Positions 1-8,855 are shown, counted from the stretch's first letter. The stretch is 64,000 bases of DNA from Mycobacterium deserti (GCF_025345615.1 NZ_JAODWD010000001.1:310001-374000); one strand, 5' to 3'. Numbers and translations are program-made. Notes: generated by a model from the letters alone, not told the origin.

Positions 1-850
1 CCCGCCGCTCCAGGAAGTCGCCGAGCACCTCTTCGAAGACAGCGTTGTCGTCGCCGGCCACCATGTGGTGCGCGCCGGCAACGGTGGCGAACTCCGCGTG
101 CGGCACCAGTTCGAGGAAACGAACCGAATCGTCGACGCTCAGCACGTCTGACTCGCCGCCGCGCACCAGCAGTGTCGGCAACCGCAGGCTGCTGGCTGCC
201 GCACCCAGATGTGCGGGATCGATGAGCTGGTTCCGTTGCACTGCCTGGTCTTCGGGAGAACCCATGAACGCCGGATCCCAGTGCCAGTAGAACCGGCCGT
301 CTCGCAGACGCACATTCTTTCGGAGGCCCTCGAGATTGTTCGGCCGGGGCCGGTGCGGAACGTAGCCCGCGACCGCGTCCGCGACCTCTTCGAGCGAGCC
401 GAAACCTTCTTCAGCGTGCGAGACCATGAAGTCGCGGATCCTGCTGGTTCCCGACGGCTGGAGGAACGGTGACACGTCCACCAGAACCAGGCCGAGTGCG
501 AGGTCGGGCCTCGCGCCGATTGCCGCCAAGGAGGCGTTGCCACCGAGCGAGGCGCCGACGAGAACGGGCGGGCGGCCGAGAAAGTCGACGATGCGTATCA
601 CGTCATCGGCGAAGCGGTCGAGGCCATAACGCCCGTCGGGTGACCAACCACTGTCCCCGTGGCCGCGAAGGTCGACCGTGAGTGAGTACCACCCCTGCCC
701 GCCCAGATCGGCAGCCGTCGATTTCCACGAATGTCGGGTCTGTCCGCCACCATGCAGGAAAACCACGGGAGGATCCGCCGCATCACCGAAGGCATCCGCG
801 GCCATGGTGATGTCGCTCGCGGGGATCGTCGACGCCGCGGGAACGGTCAT
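1..850 (-). CDS. alpha/beta hydrolase, 3' end cut by window edge
   Basis: The reading frame starts with ATG at 850 and is still open at base 1, so about 283 residues are visible and the C-terminus is missing. The N-terminal HGGG oxyanion loop, the LRGHGDSG strand-loop and the GASLGG nucleophile elbow (GxSxGG) identify an alpha/beta hydrolase. A late HHMV segment near the cut edge would supply the catalytic His. The family covers esterases, epoxide hydrolases and C-C bond hydrolases, and the substrate cannot be read from sequence. It starts 2 bases after the stop of the upstream small gene, so it is the third gene of an operon with the acyl-CoA synthetase at 1164-2663. This suggests hydrolysis of an ester or CoA-thioester intermediate. 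Confidence 0.88.
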   Translation of the reverse strand, partial: MTVPAASTIPASDITMAADAFGDAADPPVVFLHGGGQTRHSWKSTAADLGGQGWYSLTVDLRGHGDSGWSPDGRYGLDRFADDVIRIVDFLGRPPVLVGASLGGNASLAAIGARPDLALGLVLVDVSPFLQPSGTSRIRDFMVSHAEEGFGSLEEVADAVAGYVPHRPRPNNLEGLRKNVRLRDGRFYWHWDPAFMGSPEDQAVQRNQLIDPAHLGAAASSLRLPTLLVRGGESDVLSVDDSVRFLELVPHAEFATVAGAHHMVAGDDNAVFEEVLGDFLERR

Positions 851-852
851 CG

Positions 853-1152
853 TCAGTCGCTGGCAGGCAGCGGCTTGGCTTCTTTGAGCGTGAGCGCGGT
901 CGACCCGATGCTCAGGGTGCCTACGCCGGCCTTGGTCACCAGGACCTCGGCGCCGCTGTCACCGACATAGCGCTTGCCCATCGCATTGCCGTCGCAGAAC
1001 GCCGGATCGGGCTCTCCGCCTGATTTCTCGGCGTCCATCGCCACCATGGACTGACCGCCGCAGCGGAGGTCGTCGAGGCTGTCGTCAGCTCTGACGACGA
1101 TGATCTGGGTATCACACACTTGGCTCTTTAGCCGCGTGCCGTTCTTGATCAT
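853..1152 (-). CDS. conserved small protein of unknown function, 99 aa
   Basis: A 99-residue protein starting MIKNGTRL. I chose ATG 1152 over an in-frame ATG at 1167 because AAGGGA lies about 7 bases upstream of it. It has two well-spaced cysteines early on (VCDTQ and LRCGG) and a C-terminal stretch VLVTKAGVGTLSIG rich in beta-type residues. I see no signal peptide or membrane segment. It lies 11 bases after the synthetase stop and 2 bases before the hydrolase start, so all three genes are probably translated from one message. I recognise the type as a conserved actinobacterial hypothetical linked to acyl-CoA synthetases, but no function is known to me. It might be a small accessory or cofactor-binding protein; this is inference. 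Confidence 0.75.
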   Translation of the reverse strand: MIKNGTRLKSQVCDTQIIVVRADDSLDDLRCGGQSMVAMDAEKSGGEPDPAFCDGNAMGKRYVGDSGAEVLVTKAGVGTLSIGSTALTLKEAKPLPASD

Positions 1153-1163
1153 GTTGTATCCCT

Positions 1164-2663
1164 TCATTTATCGGCTGTCGCATTGCGTAAGCTATCGACG
1201 ATCTCGCGCCGCAGGAGTTTGCCTGTAGCGTTCGTCGGCAGCTCGTCTCGAAAGACGACCCGGTCCGGGGTGCGCGAACCCCGGAGTACCTTTCGGGCGT
1301 GGCGACGAATCTCCTCGGGGTCCGGATCGACGCCCGCGGCGGGGACCACCACCGCGACGATGGCCTGGCCCCACTGCGCATCCTCGACACCGACGACAGC
1401 GACCTCGTGTATGTCCGGGTGTTCGATGAGCACATCCTCCAGCTCGGCCGGCGCGATGTTCTCGCCGCCGCGGATGATGGTGTCGTCGGAACGCCCGCCG
1501 ATGAACAGATAGCCCGCACCGTCGAGTGTCGCAATATCCCGGGTGGGAAACCAGCCTTCGTCGTCCAGCACCGATCCGAGTCCCGTGTACTTCCCGGAAA
1601 CCTGTTCACCGCGGACGAAGAGCTCACCGGTCTCCCCCGGTCCCAGCACCGCGCCCTCTTCGTCACGGATCTGCAGCTCGATGCCGGGCACCGGCAGACC
1701 GACCGATCCGAGCCGCCTGGCGACGGTCGCGTCGGTGTTGCCGTGCGCCTCGCGATGATCCTCTGGTGTCAGCACCGCAATGGTCGAACTCGTCTCGGTG
1801 AGGCCGTAAGCGTTGACGAAGCCGACGTGCGGCAACAGTGCCAAAGCCTTGCGTACCAACGGCAGTCCCACCTTCGAACCGCCGTAAGCCAAGTTGCGCA
1901 GCGACGGGAGTTCGGTCGACTCGCGCTCGAGTTCGGTGACGATGCGGTCCAGCATGGTGGGGACCACGGTGGCAGTCGTCACCTTTTCTTCGACGGCTAG
2001 CCGTACCCACTCGCGGGCCTCGAAATTGGTCAGGTAGACCATCTTTCGACCTGCATATAGGTTCGACATCGCTGCATTGATTCCGGCGATGTGATAGGGC
2101 GGCACGCAGATGAGGGCTGCGTCATCCGGGTCGGCCGAACCGAATTCGACGGTTCCGGTGATGTAGCTGCTCAGGTTGCCGTGTGAGAGCTCGACGGCTT
2201 TGGGCTTTGCAGTCGTGCCCGAAGTGAACAGCACGATCGCGACGTCGTCGGGATCGGCGAACTCTGCGACGGATTCTGCGGTGCGCGCTGCGGTCAGGAA
2301 ATCCTCGGACGACACCACGGCTTTGCCAACGCCGTCCAGCATGTCGCGGTAGCGCCCGTCGACGACGACCAGCGGATCCGGTAGCCGGTCGACCAGCTCC
2401 GAGATGCCCTCGACGCTCAACCGGTAATTAATCGGTGTGTACGGCTTCTTTGCGTGCGCTGATGCGAAGATCAGCAGCGGCGCCATGACGCCGCCCGCGC
2501 CGACGTAGGCGACGTGCTCGGCGCCCGACGCGGCGATCACCCCTGCGCCACCGTCGGCCAATTCGCTGAGCTCACCGACGGTCAGCCTGACGTCGCCGTC
2601 CACGACCGCGTCGCGATCGCGATCACCCGACATCGCCATCTCCAGCAACAACGCAATACTCAA
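1164..2663 (-). CDS. class I adenylate-forming acyl-CoA synthetase (FadD-like), 499 aa
   Basis: It activates a carboxylic acid as an acyl-adenylate and transfers it to CoA. The visible ANL-superfamily motifs are the phosphate loop FTSGTTAKPK (about residues 146-155), the adenine-binding YGLTETSS, the hinge region GGRSDDTIIRGGENIAP and the C-terminal catalytic lysine in NATGKLLRREI. The length is normal for a short FadD. TTG 2663 is used as start because AAGG sits about 8 bases upstream; an ATG at 2639 is the alternative. It heads the minus-strand operon with the 99-aa protein and the hydrolase. It is divergent from the thiolase-like gene at 2782 across an AT-rich promoter region. The acid substrate is unknown. 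Confidence 0.93.
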   Translation of the reverse strand: MSIALLLEMAMSGDRDRDAVVDGDVRLTVGELSELADGGAGVIAASGAEHVAYVGAGGVMAPLLIFASAHAKKPYTPINYRLSVEGISELVDRLPDPLVVVDGRYRDMLDGVGKAVVSSEDFLTAARTAESVAEFADPDDVAIVLFTSGTTAKPKAVELSHGNLSSYITGTVEFGSADPDDAALICVPPYHIAGINAAMSNLYAGRKMVYLTNFEAREWVRLAVEEKVTTATVVPTMLDRIVTELERESTELPSLRNLAYGGSKVGLPLVRKALALLPHVGFVNAYGLTETSSTIAVLTPEDHREAHGNTDATVARRLGSVGLPVPGIELQIRDEEGAVLGPGETGELFVRGEQVSGKYTGLGSVLDDEGWFPTRDIATLDGAGYLFIGGRSDDTIIRGGENIAPAELEDVLIEHPDIHEVAVVGVEDAQWGQAIVAVVVPAAGVDPDPEEIRRHARKVLRGSRTPDRVVFRDELPTNATGKLLRREIVDSLRNATADK

Positions 2664-2728
2664 CGCCCTCAGCCTTTGCTCGCTTCAACACCGTCGCCCA
2701 ATAGAGGGCACGGTGATAGTAAACACGA

Positions 2729-2752
2729 AAACAGATATATAGTTATAGGGTT
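2729..2752. promoter_or_regulatory. AT-rich operator-like element between divergent genes
   Basis: An AT-rich island in GC-rich DNA, between the synthetase (start 2663) and the thiolase-like gene (start 2782). It contains AAACAG followed six bases later by AGTT. The 13-mer TATATAGTTATAG at 2736-2748 recurs exactly at 28820-28832, also between divergent genes. It probably combines a -10 region with a regulator site, by inference. Confidence 0.5.
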
Positions 2753-2781
2753 AAAGCACCGGCCGTCGTTCAAGGAGCAGC

Positions 2782-3933
2782 ATGAGCACACCTGACATCG
2801 CAATAATCGGTGTTGGACTCCATCCGTTCGGCCGCTACGAGGACAAGTCGGCCCTCGAGATGGGTGCGGTCGCGATCAGCAGGGCGCTCCGCGACGCCGG
2901 AGTGGCCTTCTCCGACGTGGGCAGCCTCTACGCCGGCAGTCTGGAAGTAGCCAATCCGGAAGCGATCACGGGCCTGGTCGGTATGACGGGTATCCCCGCC
3001 CGTGCGACGTTGAGCGGATGCGCCACCGGGAACTCGCTGCTCACCCTCGCCGCGCGCGACGTTCAGCTGGGCGAAGCGGAGATCGCGGTAGGCGTCGGAC
3101 TCGACAAGCACCCGCGCGGCGCATTCGGCGCCGACCCGTCCGTCGCGGGGCTGCCACAGTGGTACGGCGATCAGGGCATGTTTCTCACCACGCACTACTT
3201 CGGCACCAAGATCATGCGATACATGCACGACCACGGCGTCACCGAGCAGACACTGGCTCGCGTCGCCGCGAAGAACTTCGACAACGGCGCCAAGAATCCC
3301 AACGCCTGGCGCCGAAAGGCGATGAGCACGGAAGCCATCCTCGCGTCGCCGATCGTCAACGCCCCACTGCGGCAGTACATGTACTGCAACCCCAATGAGG
3401 GAGCTGCGGCCGTGGTGGTGTGTCGCGCCGATGTCGCCAAGAAATACACCGACAAGCCGATCTACATCCGCGCGAGCGCTCTGCGCAGTCGCCGCGAAGG
3501 CGCCTACGAACTGCTGCGTACCTCGATCGAACTGCCCATTGTGCCCGGCACCACCGCCGAAGCCGCCAAAGCGGCATACGAGCAGGCGGGTATCGGGCCC
3601 GGGGACATCGACGTTGCGCAGTTGCAGGACACCGACGCCGGTTCGGAGATCATTCACATGGCCGAAACAGGCCTGTGCAAAGACGGTGAGCAGGAGGCGC
3701 TGTTGCACGACGGCGTCACCCAGATCGGCGGCAGGCTGCCGATCAACACCGACGGCGGGCTGCTCGCCAACGGCGAGCCGGTCGGCGCGTCCGGTCTGCG
3801 GCAGGTGTACGAACTGGTTCACCAACTCCGCGGCACCGCGGGCGACCGACAGGTGCCCAACGACCCGAGCGTCGCGCTGGCGCAGCTCTACGGGTCACCC
3901 GGCACGGCGGCAGTTGCGATTCTGTCCAGGTGA
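2782..3933 (+). CDS. thiolase-superfamily lipid-transfer protein (SCP-x type), 383 aa
   Basis: The N-terminal IIGVGLHPFG, the active-site-type SGCATGNS with Cys80, and the C-terminal GGLLANGEPVGASG loop place it in the SCP-x/thiolase branch that mycobacterial genomes call lipid-transfer proteins or acetyl-CoA acetyltransferases. The nucleophilic Cys is present. The usual GHPxGASG histidine is Glu (GEPVGASG), a change I associate with this subfamily. Family enzymes do thiolytic or retro-aldol cleavage of beta-keto/hydroxy acyl-CoA. The start is ATG 2782, with GGAGCAG about 6 bases upstream. It is followed after 12 bases by the P450 pseudogene and then by a synthetase, so it once formed part of a longer catabolic operon. 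Confidence 0.88.
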   Translation: MSTPDIAIIGVGLHPFGRYEDKSALEMGAVAISRALRDAGVAFSDVGSLYAGSLEVANPEAITGLVGMTGIPARATLSGCATGNSLLTLAARDVQLGEAEIAVGVGLDKHPRGAFGADPSVAGLPQWYGDQGMFLTTHYFGTKIMRYMHDHGVTEQTLARVAAKNFDNGAKNPNAWRRKAMSTEAILASPIVNAPLRQYMYCNPNEGAAAVVVCRADVAKKYTDKPIYIRASALRSRREGAYELLRTSIELPIVPGTTAEAAKAAYEQAGIGPGDIDVAQLQDTDAGSEIIHMAETGLCKDGEQEALLHDGVTQIGGRLPINTDGGLLANGEPVGASGLRQVYELVHQLRGTAGDRQVPNDPSVALAQLYGSPGTAAVAILSR

Positions 3934-3945
3934 GAGAAACGCTTG

Positions 3946-4381
3946 ATGACCCATGCTGATTCGCGTCACCGCACGGAGGTCGACGTCGACCATCACTCCG
4001 CCGGGCTCCGCGACGACCCGTTCGGCACATTCCGCCGAATGCGCGAGTCACGCTGCCCGGTCGCGCATTCCGACCAACACGAGGGCTTCTGGGCGCTAGC
4101 TGACTATGTGTCGGTGTTCGACGCGTTCGTCGAACGCGGTGAGTGTGACATCGTCGGGGAGTTGACGACCGGCAAGCAGATGGCCTTCGGGGGTCGGTAT
4201 CCACCGTTGCCTCGGTTCACATTTCGCGAAGACAATGTTTCAAGTCGTGCTCGGCGAGGTGGTCGACCGGCAGCCCGACTTCTCGCGGGCCGGCCCGTAC
4301 GAACGGTTCGAGGACGCCGGCGAGGTCTACGTCGTGCGCAGACTGCCGATCCGCTTCGCTTCCGGCTTCCGCAGGGGTTGA
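3946..4381 (+). pseudogene. cytochrome P450 remnant with internal deletions and a frameshift
   Basis: The first frame from ATG 3946 reads like a P450 N-terminus (DDPFGTFRRMRESRCPVAH, then GFWALADYVSVFDA). It then jumps to a mid-protein phrase (ERGECDIVGEL) and to the start of the heme loop (MAFGG). A +1 shift near 4195 moves into a second frame that continues GIHRCLGSHFAK, the heme-cysteine motif. A normal P450 tail (VVDRQPDF...YVVRRLP) follows to TGA at 4379-4381. Together about 145 residues remain of the usual 390-410, so the substrate-recognition and I-helix regions are lost. The gene cannot make a working enzyme. It sits 12 bases after the thiolase-like gene, which shows the original pathway included a monooxygenase. 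Confidence 0.87.
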
Positions 4382-4471
4382 ACCTCACCGATGACCGACT
4401 CTGTCATCATCGACACCGCCCAGCCCATCCCGGTAATTGTCGACATGCGAGCCGAGCAATTGGTTAAATGT

Positions 4472-4483
4472 TTTAAGCTTAAA
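4472..4483. promoter_or_regulatory. 12-bp perfect palindrome in synthetase promoter
   Basis: TTTAAGCTTAAA is a perfect inverted repeat inside an AT-rich stretch (4461-4484). It lies about 20 bases upstream of the start of the acyl-CoA synthetase at 4504. It is a likely operator or promoter core; no regulator can be assigned. Confidence 0.4.
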
Positions 4484-4503
4484 TGTGGTCAGGGGGCATG
4501 CCA

Positions 4504-5988
4504 GTGACGGTTGACACCATCGCCGGGCTGCTCGACCAATCGGCGCTGTCCCGGCCACATCAGCCAATGATTCTGGACACCGCAGGTGCCGCGCTCACTG
4601 TTTCGGAAGTCGCGAAGCTCGCCAAAGCGGGAGCCCGATGGCTCGCCGAAGCCGGCGTAAGGCCGGGCGTGACGGTGGCTTGGCAATTGCCCTCGCAGAG
4701 TTCGGCAGCGGTGCTCATGCTGGCGCTCGCCCGCATGCCGGTGGTTCAGGCGCCGGTCCTGCACCTCTACCGACGGCGCGAAGTTCGTGCCGCACTCGAC
4801 GCCGCCGGCGCGCAAGTTCTGATCGTAGACCGCTCCACCGCGGACAACGCGCCCACCGACGTTCCCACCATCCGGTTGCCCGATGAATTCCTCGGGCTGC
4901 TGGGCGGGCAGCCCGACCTCGCAGTGCCGGATGACACGCACTCGGGCCACGACGTGCGGTGGACCTATTTCACCTCCGGCACTACCGGTCACCCCAAGGG
5001 TGTTCGACACACCGATGCCACGCTGCTGGCCGCCGCGCGGGGCTACACAACGCATCTCGGCCTTGGTGACCACCCAGCCGAAGTGGGTACGATCGCTTTT
5101 CCGATCGCCCACATCGGCGGAATCCTCTATGTGGCCTGCGCGTTGATCGGCTCGTTTCCCGTGCTGATGGTGCCGAAGATCGACGCCCAACTTCCCCGTG
5201 TGCTGGCGGCCAATCGCGTCACTCTGTCCGGATCGAGCACTGCCTTCTATCAATTGCTCCTCGACGCACAACTGGCGTCCGGCCGCGACGAGCCGATCAT
5301 CCCGTCGCTGCGCATGCTCATAGGCGGTGGCGCGCCATGCCCGCCCGAACTTCACCGCGAGGTGCGCAGGCGCATGGGCGTGCCGATCGTGCACGCTTAC
5401 GGCATGACCGAGGCGCCCACGATCTGCGTCAGCCAGGCCACCGATACCGAAGAGCAGCAGGTGAACAGCTGTGGTCGGCCGATCCCGGGTGCGCAGATCC
5501 GGACGGCGGCGACAGGAGAGATTGAGCTTCGCGGAGCGAGTGTGACACCAGGCTACGTCGATACCGAGCAGTGGACGAATACGACGACACCCGACGGCTG
5601 GTTTCGTACCGGGGACCGCGGGAGGCTGCGGCCCGACGGGCGCATCGAGATAACCGGACGAATCAAGGACCTGATACTTCGCAAGGGCGAGAACATTTCG
5701 CCCGACGAGGTCGAAAATGAGCTGCTCGCACACCCCCTCATCGACGCGGTCGCTGTGGTGGGCCAACCCGACGCTCAACGCGGTGAGATGGTTTGCGCGG
5801 TTGTCCGACGCTCATCCCGGCATCGTGATATCACCCTCGACGAACTCTGCGCGTTTCTGGACGAACGCGGGCTGATGAAGCAGAAGTGGCCTGAGCGCCT
5901 GGTCATCGTCGACGAGTTTCCGCTGACGGGATTAGGCAAGGTCGCGAAATCGCAACTTGTCGAACAGCTTTCAGGAGGCACAAGATGA
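4504..5988 (+). CDS. AMP-binding acyl-CoA synthetase (FadD-like), 494 aa
   Basis: An ANL-family synthetase with the P-loop YFTSGTTGHPKG (about residues 155-166), YGMTEAPT, GWFRTGDRGRL, the hinge GRIKDLILRKGENISPDE and the terminal lysine in LTGLGKVAKSQL. GTG 4504 is the preferred start because AGGGGG (4491-4496) is then correctly spaced. ATG codons at 4498 and 4483 are in frame but poorly placed against it. The stop overlaps the start of the following acyl-CoA dehydrogenase by four bases (ATGA), implying coupled translation. It would activate a free acid so that the next enzyme can dehydrogenate its CoA ester. The chain or ring type is unknown. Confidence 0.92.
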   Translation: MTVDTIAGLLDQSALSRPHQPMILDTAGAALTVSEVAKLAKAGARWLAEAGVRPGVTVAWQLPSQSSAAVLMLALARMPVVQAPVLHLYRRREVRAALDAAGAQVLIVDRSTADNAPTDVPTIRLPDEFLGLLGGQPDLAVPDDTHSGHDVRWTYFTSGTTGHPKGVRHTDATLLAAARGYTTHLGLGDHPAEVGTIAFPIAHIGGILYVACALIGSFPVLMVPKIDAQLPRVLAANRVTLSGSSTAFYQLLLDAQLASGRDEPIIPSLRMLIGGGAPCPPELHREVRRRMGVPIVHAYGMTEAPTICVSQATDTEEQQVNSCGRPIPGAQIRTAATGEIELRGASVTPGYVDTEQWTNTTTPDGWFRTGDRGRLRPDGRIEITGRIKDLILRKGENISPDEVENELLAHPLIDAVAVVGQPDAQRGEMVCAVVRRSSRHRDITLDELCAFLDERGLMKQKWPERLVIVDEFPLTGLGKVAKSQLVEQLSGGTR

Positions 5989-7121
5989 CGCAGCTGGACG
6001 TCGAGCAACGCCAGCAGCTCGCGGACGCTGTCCGCGCCGCCTGCGAGCGGCTCAGTCCTGAAGGGCGGGTGCGCGCAGTCGCCTACGACGGCAAAAGCGA
6101 TACCCGCGGCGTCGACAGCGACCTGTGGAAAGTGCTGTGCAGTCAGGTCGGGGTGACCGCGATCGCGCTGCCGGATCATCTCGGTGGTGCAGGCCTGGGC
6201 GCATCGGCGCTCGGCGTCGTCGCTCACGAGTTGGGCCGCGCCCTGGCCCCAGTACCGTTCGTCGCGTCAGCGGTACTTGCCACGGGCTTGCTGACCGAAT
6301 TGCGTGGTGCAGACGCGGGTTCGGACAGCCGGCTGGCCGGCCTCATCGACGGCAACCGGACAGCCGCGGCCGCCCTCACCAGCGATGGCGGGCTGTGGCG
6401 GAGCGGCGCGGCGAGCCTGCGCGCGGAGCGAATGCCCGACGGCTGGGTCATCCGCGGCGTGGTGCGCCACGTCCTCAACGGCGACGCCGCCGACGACCTC
6501 GTGGTGGCTGCGAACGCCGACGGAGAGCTGAAGCTGTTTCTTGTCGAGGGCAGGCCCTCCGGAGTGAGCGCCGCGCCAGAGCCGGTGTTGGACGGCACCC
6601 GTCCAATGGCGACGCTGACGTTCGACGGCGCGCCAGCGGTGTTGCTGTCGGGCGACGGTCAGGCAGAAGGCATCATTGGACGCGCCGTCGATCTCGCCAT
6701 CGCCGTCATGTCTGCCGAACAGGTCGGCGCGTGTGAGCGCGTGCTGGAGATCGCCACGGACTACGCCAGGACGCGTGAACAGTTCAACCGTGCGATCGGC
6801 AGCTTCCAGGCCATCAAACACAAGTGCGCCGACATGCTCGTCGAGCTCGAGTGGGCGCGTTCGGCATCGCAAGCCGCGTTGGAAGCCCTCGATGGCGCCG
6901 TTGCAGGCGAGTCGGGATGGCGCGCCAGCATGGCCAAGGCCGTGTGTTCAGAAGCATTGCGCAACGCGGCGAACGCCAATGTGCAGATTCACGGCGGCAT
7001 CGGATTCACCTGGGAAGACTCCGCACATCTGTACGTCCGCCGTGCCCGCACCGACGAGGTGCTGTTCGGAAGGCCCACGGACCACTGGAACCGATTGGCC
7101 GTCGAGGCCAAAATCATGTGA
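5985..7121 (+). CDS. acyl-CoA dehydrogenase (FadE-like), 378 aa
   Basis: An FAD enzyme that introduces an alpha-beta double bond in acyl-CoA. The N-terminal helical part ends in GVTAIALPDHLGGAGLG. The C-terminal domain has REQFNRAIGSFQAIKHKCADM and IQIHGGIGFTWEDSAHLYVRRA. The central domain lacks the usual SEPxAGSD segment, and the end has DEVLFG rather than a GGTxE block. These traits resemble the second subunit of the heteromeric mycobacterial dehydrogenases rather than a self-sufficient enzyme. The obvious candidate partner, a canonical dehydrogenase, lies at 11220-12377. It overlaps the upstream synthetase by ATGA. Confidence 0.87.
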   Translation: MTQLDVEQRQQLADAVRAACERLSPEGRVRAVAYDGKSDTRGVDSDLWKVLCSQVGVTAIALPDHLGGAGLGASALGVVAHELGRALAPVPFVASAVLATGLLTELRGADAGSDSRLAGLIDGNRTAAAALTSDGGLWRSGAASLRAERMPDGWVIRGVVRHVLNGDAADDLVVAANADGELKLFLVEGRPSGVSAAPEPVLDGTRPMATLTFDGAPAVLLSGDGQAEGIIGRAVDLAIAVMSAEQVGACERVLEIATDYARTREQFNRAIGSFQAIKHKCADMLVELEWARSASQAALEALDGAVAGESGWRASMAKAVCSEALRNAANANVQIHGGIGFTWEDSAHLYVRRARTDEVLFGRPTDHWNRLAVEAKIM

Positions 7122-7129
7122 GAGAGTCC

Positions 7130-8044
7130 CTAGTCGCCGATGCCGAAATGGTCGGCGAGACGAGTCATGGACTTATCAGCCGCCGACGCCGAGCCGGCGT
7201 CGACATGGGCGAGAATCCGCGTGGCGCCGGCACATCGCATTTCTGCGATGTATGTGTCGAGTGCCGCCAAGGCGCTGGGATCGTCCAAGTCGACAGCCGG
7301 TGCAGCAACTTGTATCTCGATGCTGTCAGGATGGCGGCCCGCCGCAGTGAGCAGCTCCCGCAACCTTTCTACCGCACGCGAGAAGTCAGCCACGTTCTCG
7401 ATAGACGCGGTACGGACCGCCGACGCCACAGCGGCGGGGCCCACCATCGGACACCATCCGCTGCCGTGTTCGACGACGCGCCGCAACGTGGCGATGCTGT
7501 TGCCGCCGATCCACAGCGGGGGATGCGGCTTCTGAGTCGGCACGTCGAGGTTCAGCTCCCCGGTGGCGGCGAATGTCGATCCCGTTACCGGCCGTTCGGG
7601 ATGCGTCCACACCTGGTGCAGCGCAACGAGATATTCGTCGAAAAGCCGGATGCGATCGTCAAAATCGACGCCGAGAGCGGCGAACTCAGAACGCAGGTAA
7701 CCGGCTCCGACACCGGCGATCAACCGCCCCCCCGACACGATGTCCACTGATGTGAGCGTTTTCGCGGCCAGGTAAGGATTTCGGAAGGGCAGCACGTAGA
7801 GGTGGGTCATCAGGCGGATCGTTTCCGTCGCCGCGGCGAAGAACGCGAGTGCCACCGCCGGCTCGAAGGTGTTGTGTCCTCCCGCGCGCCGCCATTTCGC
7901 TGACGGGGCCGGATGATCAGCGAGCGCGATCGCGTCAAAGCCCAGTTCCTCGGCACGGCTGCTCAGCGCCCGCATGACCGCGGGTTCGCGCAGTTGGGGG
8001 TTCGCCGTCGGGACGTCGCTCGGGTATTCGACAGTGAACTTCAT
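7130..8044 (-). CDS. LLM-class F420-dependent oxidoreductase, 304 aa
   Basis: A bacterial-luciferase-like TIM barrel. The N-terminus has RAEELGFDAIALADHPAP, a typical LLM strand-helix. It is followed by IRLMTHLYVLPFRNPYLAAKTLTSVDIVSGGRL and GVGAGYLRSEFAALGVDFDDR, the conserved cofactor-side loops. Mycobacterial members of this group normally use coenzyme F420 rather than FMN. It probably reduces or oxidises an alcohol, ketone or double bond. It lies 1 base after the SDR gene at 8046-8855 and is convergent with the acyl-CoA dehydrogenase (8-base gap). The pair may interconvert redox states of one substrate. Confidence 0.88.
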   Translation of the reverse strand: MKFTVEYPSDVPTANPQLREPAVMRALSSRAEELGFDAIALADHPAPSAKWRRAGGHNTFEPAVALAFFAAATETIRLMTHLYVLPFRNPYLAAKTLTSVDIVSGGRLIAGVGAGYLRSEFAALGVDFDDRIRLFDEYLVALHQVWTHPERPVTGSTFAATGELNLDVPTQKPHPPLWIGGNSIATLRRVVEHGSGWCPMVGPAAVASAVRTASIENVADFSRAVERLRELLTAAGRHPDSIEIQVAAPAVDLDDPSALAALDTYIAEMRCAGATRILAHVDAGSASAADKSMTRLADHFGIGD

Positions 8045-8045
8045 G

Positions 8046-8855
8046 TCAGTAAATTGATCCGGTCGCGCCGCCGTCGATGTGGAGGTTCATCCCGCTGAAG
8101 AACTCCGCGTGCGGACTCGCGAGCAACGCGACGGCATAGGCAACATCACTGACCTGGCCGATCCGATGGACGGTCTGGCCGGTTCCCTTGAGCACGTATT
8201 CCGCGGCCCGCTCGAGATCACCTGCCCAACCGCGCCGCTCGGCGAAGATGCGCAGGAAATTACGCAGCCCGTCGGTCATGATCATCCCCGGCATCACAGT
8301 GTTCACTGTGATGCCGGTGCCCGCCAGGGCTTTTGACAAACCCATCCCCATGTTGATCATCGCCGCCTTGGATGGGCCGTAATCCGGTTGACCCGAGGTT
8401 GGAATGATCCCCGCCGCGGAGGCGATCTGGATGACGCGGCCCCATCCGTTCTCCTTCATCGCCGGCACCAGCGCGTGAATGAGGTATCCCGCCGACAGCA
8501 CGTTGCGTTGATATGTCACCCCCCATTCGGCGACTGGCAATTCGAACCACGATTGCACCCCTGTCGCTGACGCACCACCGGCGTTGTTGACCAGGATGTC
8601 GATACCGTCGAATGCTGCGGCTGCGGTTTGAGCGACGCCGACCGCGCCCTCCTCGGCGGCCAGATCGCCTACGGCCGTGTCCGCCCGCCCGCCGCCTGCC
8701 CGTATCTCGGCGGCGACCGATTCGACTCGTCGCACATTGCGTCCGTGGACGACCACCGACACTCCCTCCGCGGCGAGGGCCATGGCGATCCCGGCGCCGA
8801 TCCCCGAGCTGCTACCGGTGACCAGGGCCCTCTTGCCTTCGAGATTGAATTTCAT
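8046..8855 (-). CDS. short-chain dehydrogenase/reductase, 269 aa
   Basis: A classical SDR with TGSSSGIG at the cofactor-binding loop, NNAG in the fourth strand, the serine in QIASAAG and a complete YGPSK active site (YxxxK). It should therefore be catalytically competent. The end NLHIDGGATGSIY is the usual C-terminal substrate lid. It likely acts as an NAD(P)-dependent 3-hydroxyacyl-CoA or alcohol dehydrogenase. It is transcribed with the LLM oxidoreductase and diverges from the TetR gene at 9023, which may repress both. Confidence 0.9.
   Translation of the reverse strand: MKFNLEGKRALVTGSSSGIGAGIAMALAAEGVSVVVHGRNVRRVESVAAEIRAGGGRADTAVGDLAAEEGAVGVAQTAAAAFDGIDILVNNAGGASATGVQSWFELPVAEWGVTYQRNVLSAGYLIHALVPAMKENGWGRVIQIASAAGIIPTSGQPDYGPSKAAMINMGMGLSKALAGTGITVNTVMPGMIMTDGLRNFLRIFAERRGWAGDLERAAEYVLKGTGQTVHRIGQVSDVAYAVALLASPHAEFFSGMNLHIDGGATGSIY

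Noticed and set aside
2770..3825. Long minus-strand open frame opposite the thiolase-like gene
   Set aside because: It mirrors the codon pattern of a clearly recognised thiolase-like protein and has no domain or ribosome-binding site of its own.
4489..5778. 429-codon minus-strand open frame opposite the acyl-CoA synthetase
   Set aside because: It is a shadow frame of GC-rich coding DNA; the plus strand holds all ANL motifs.
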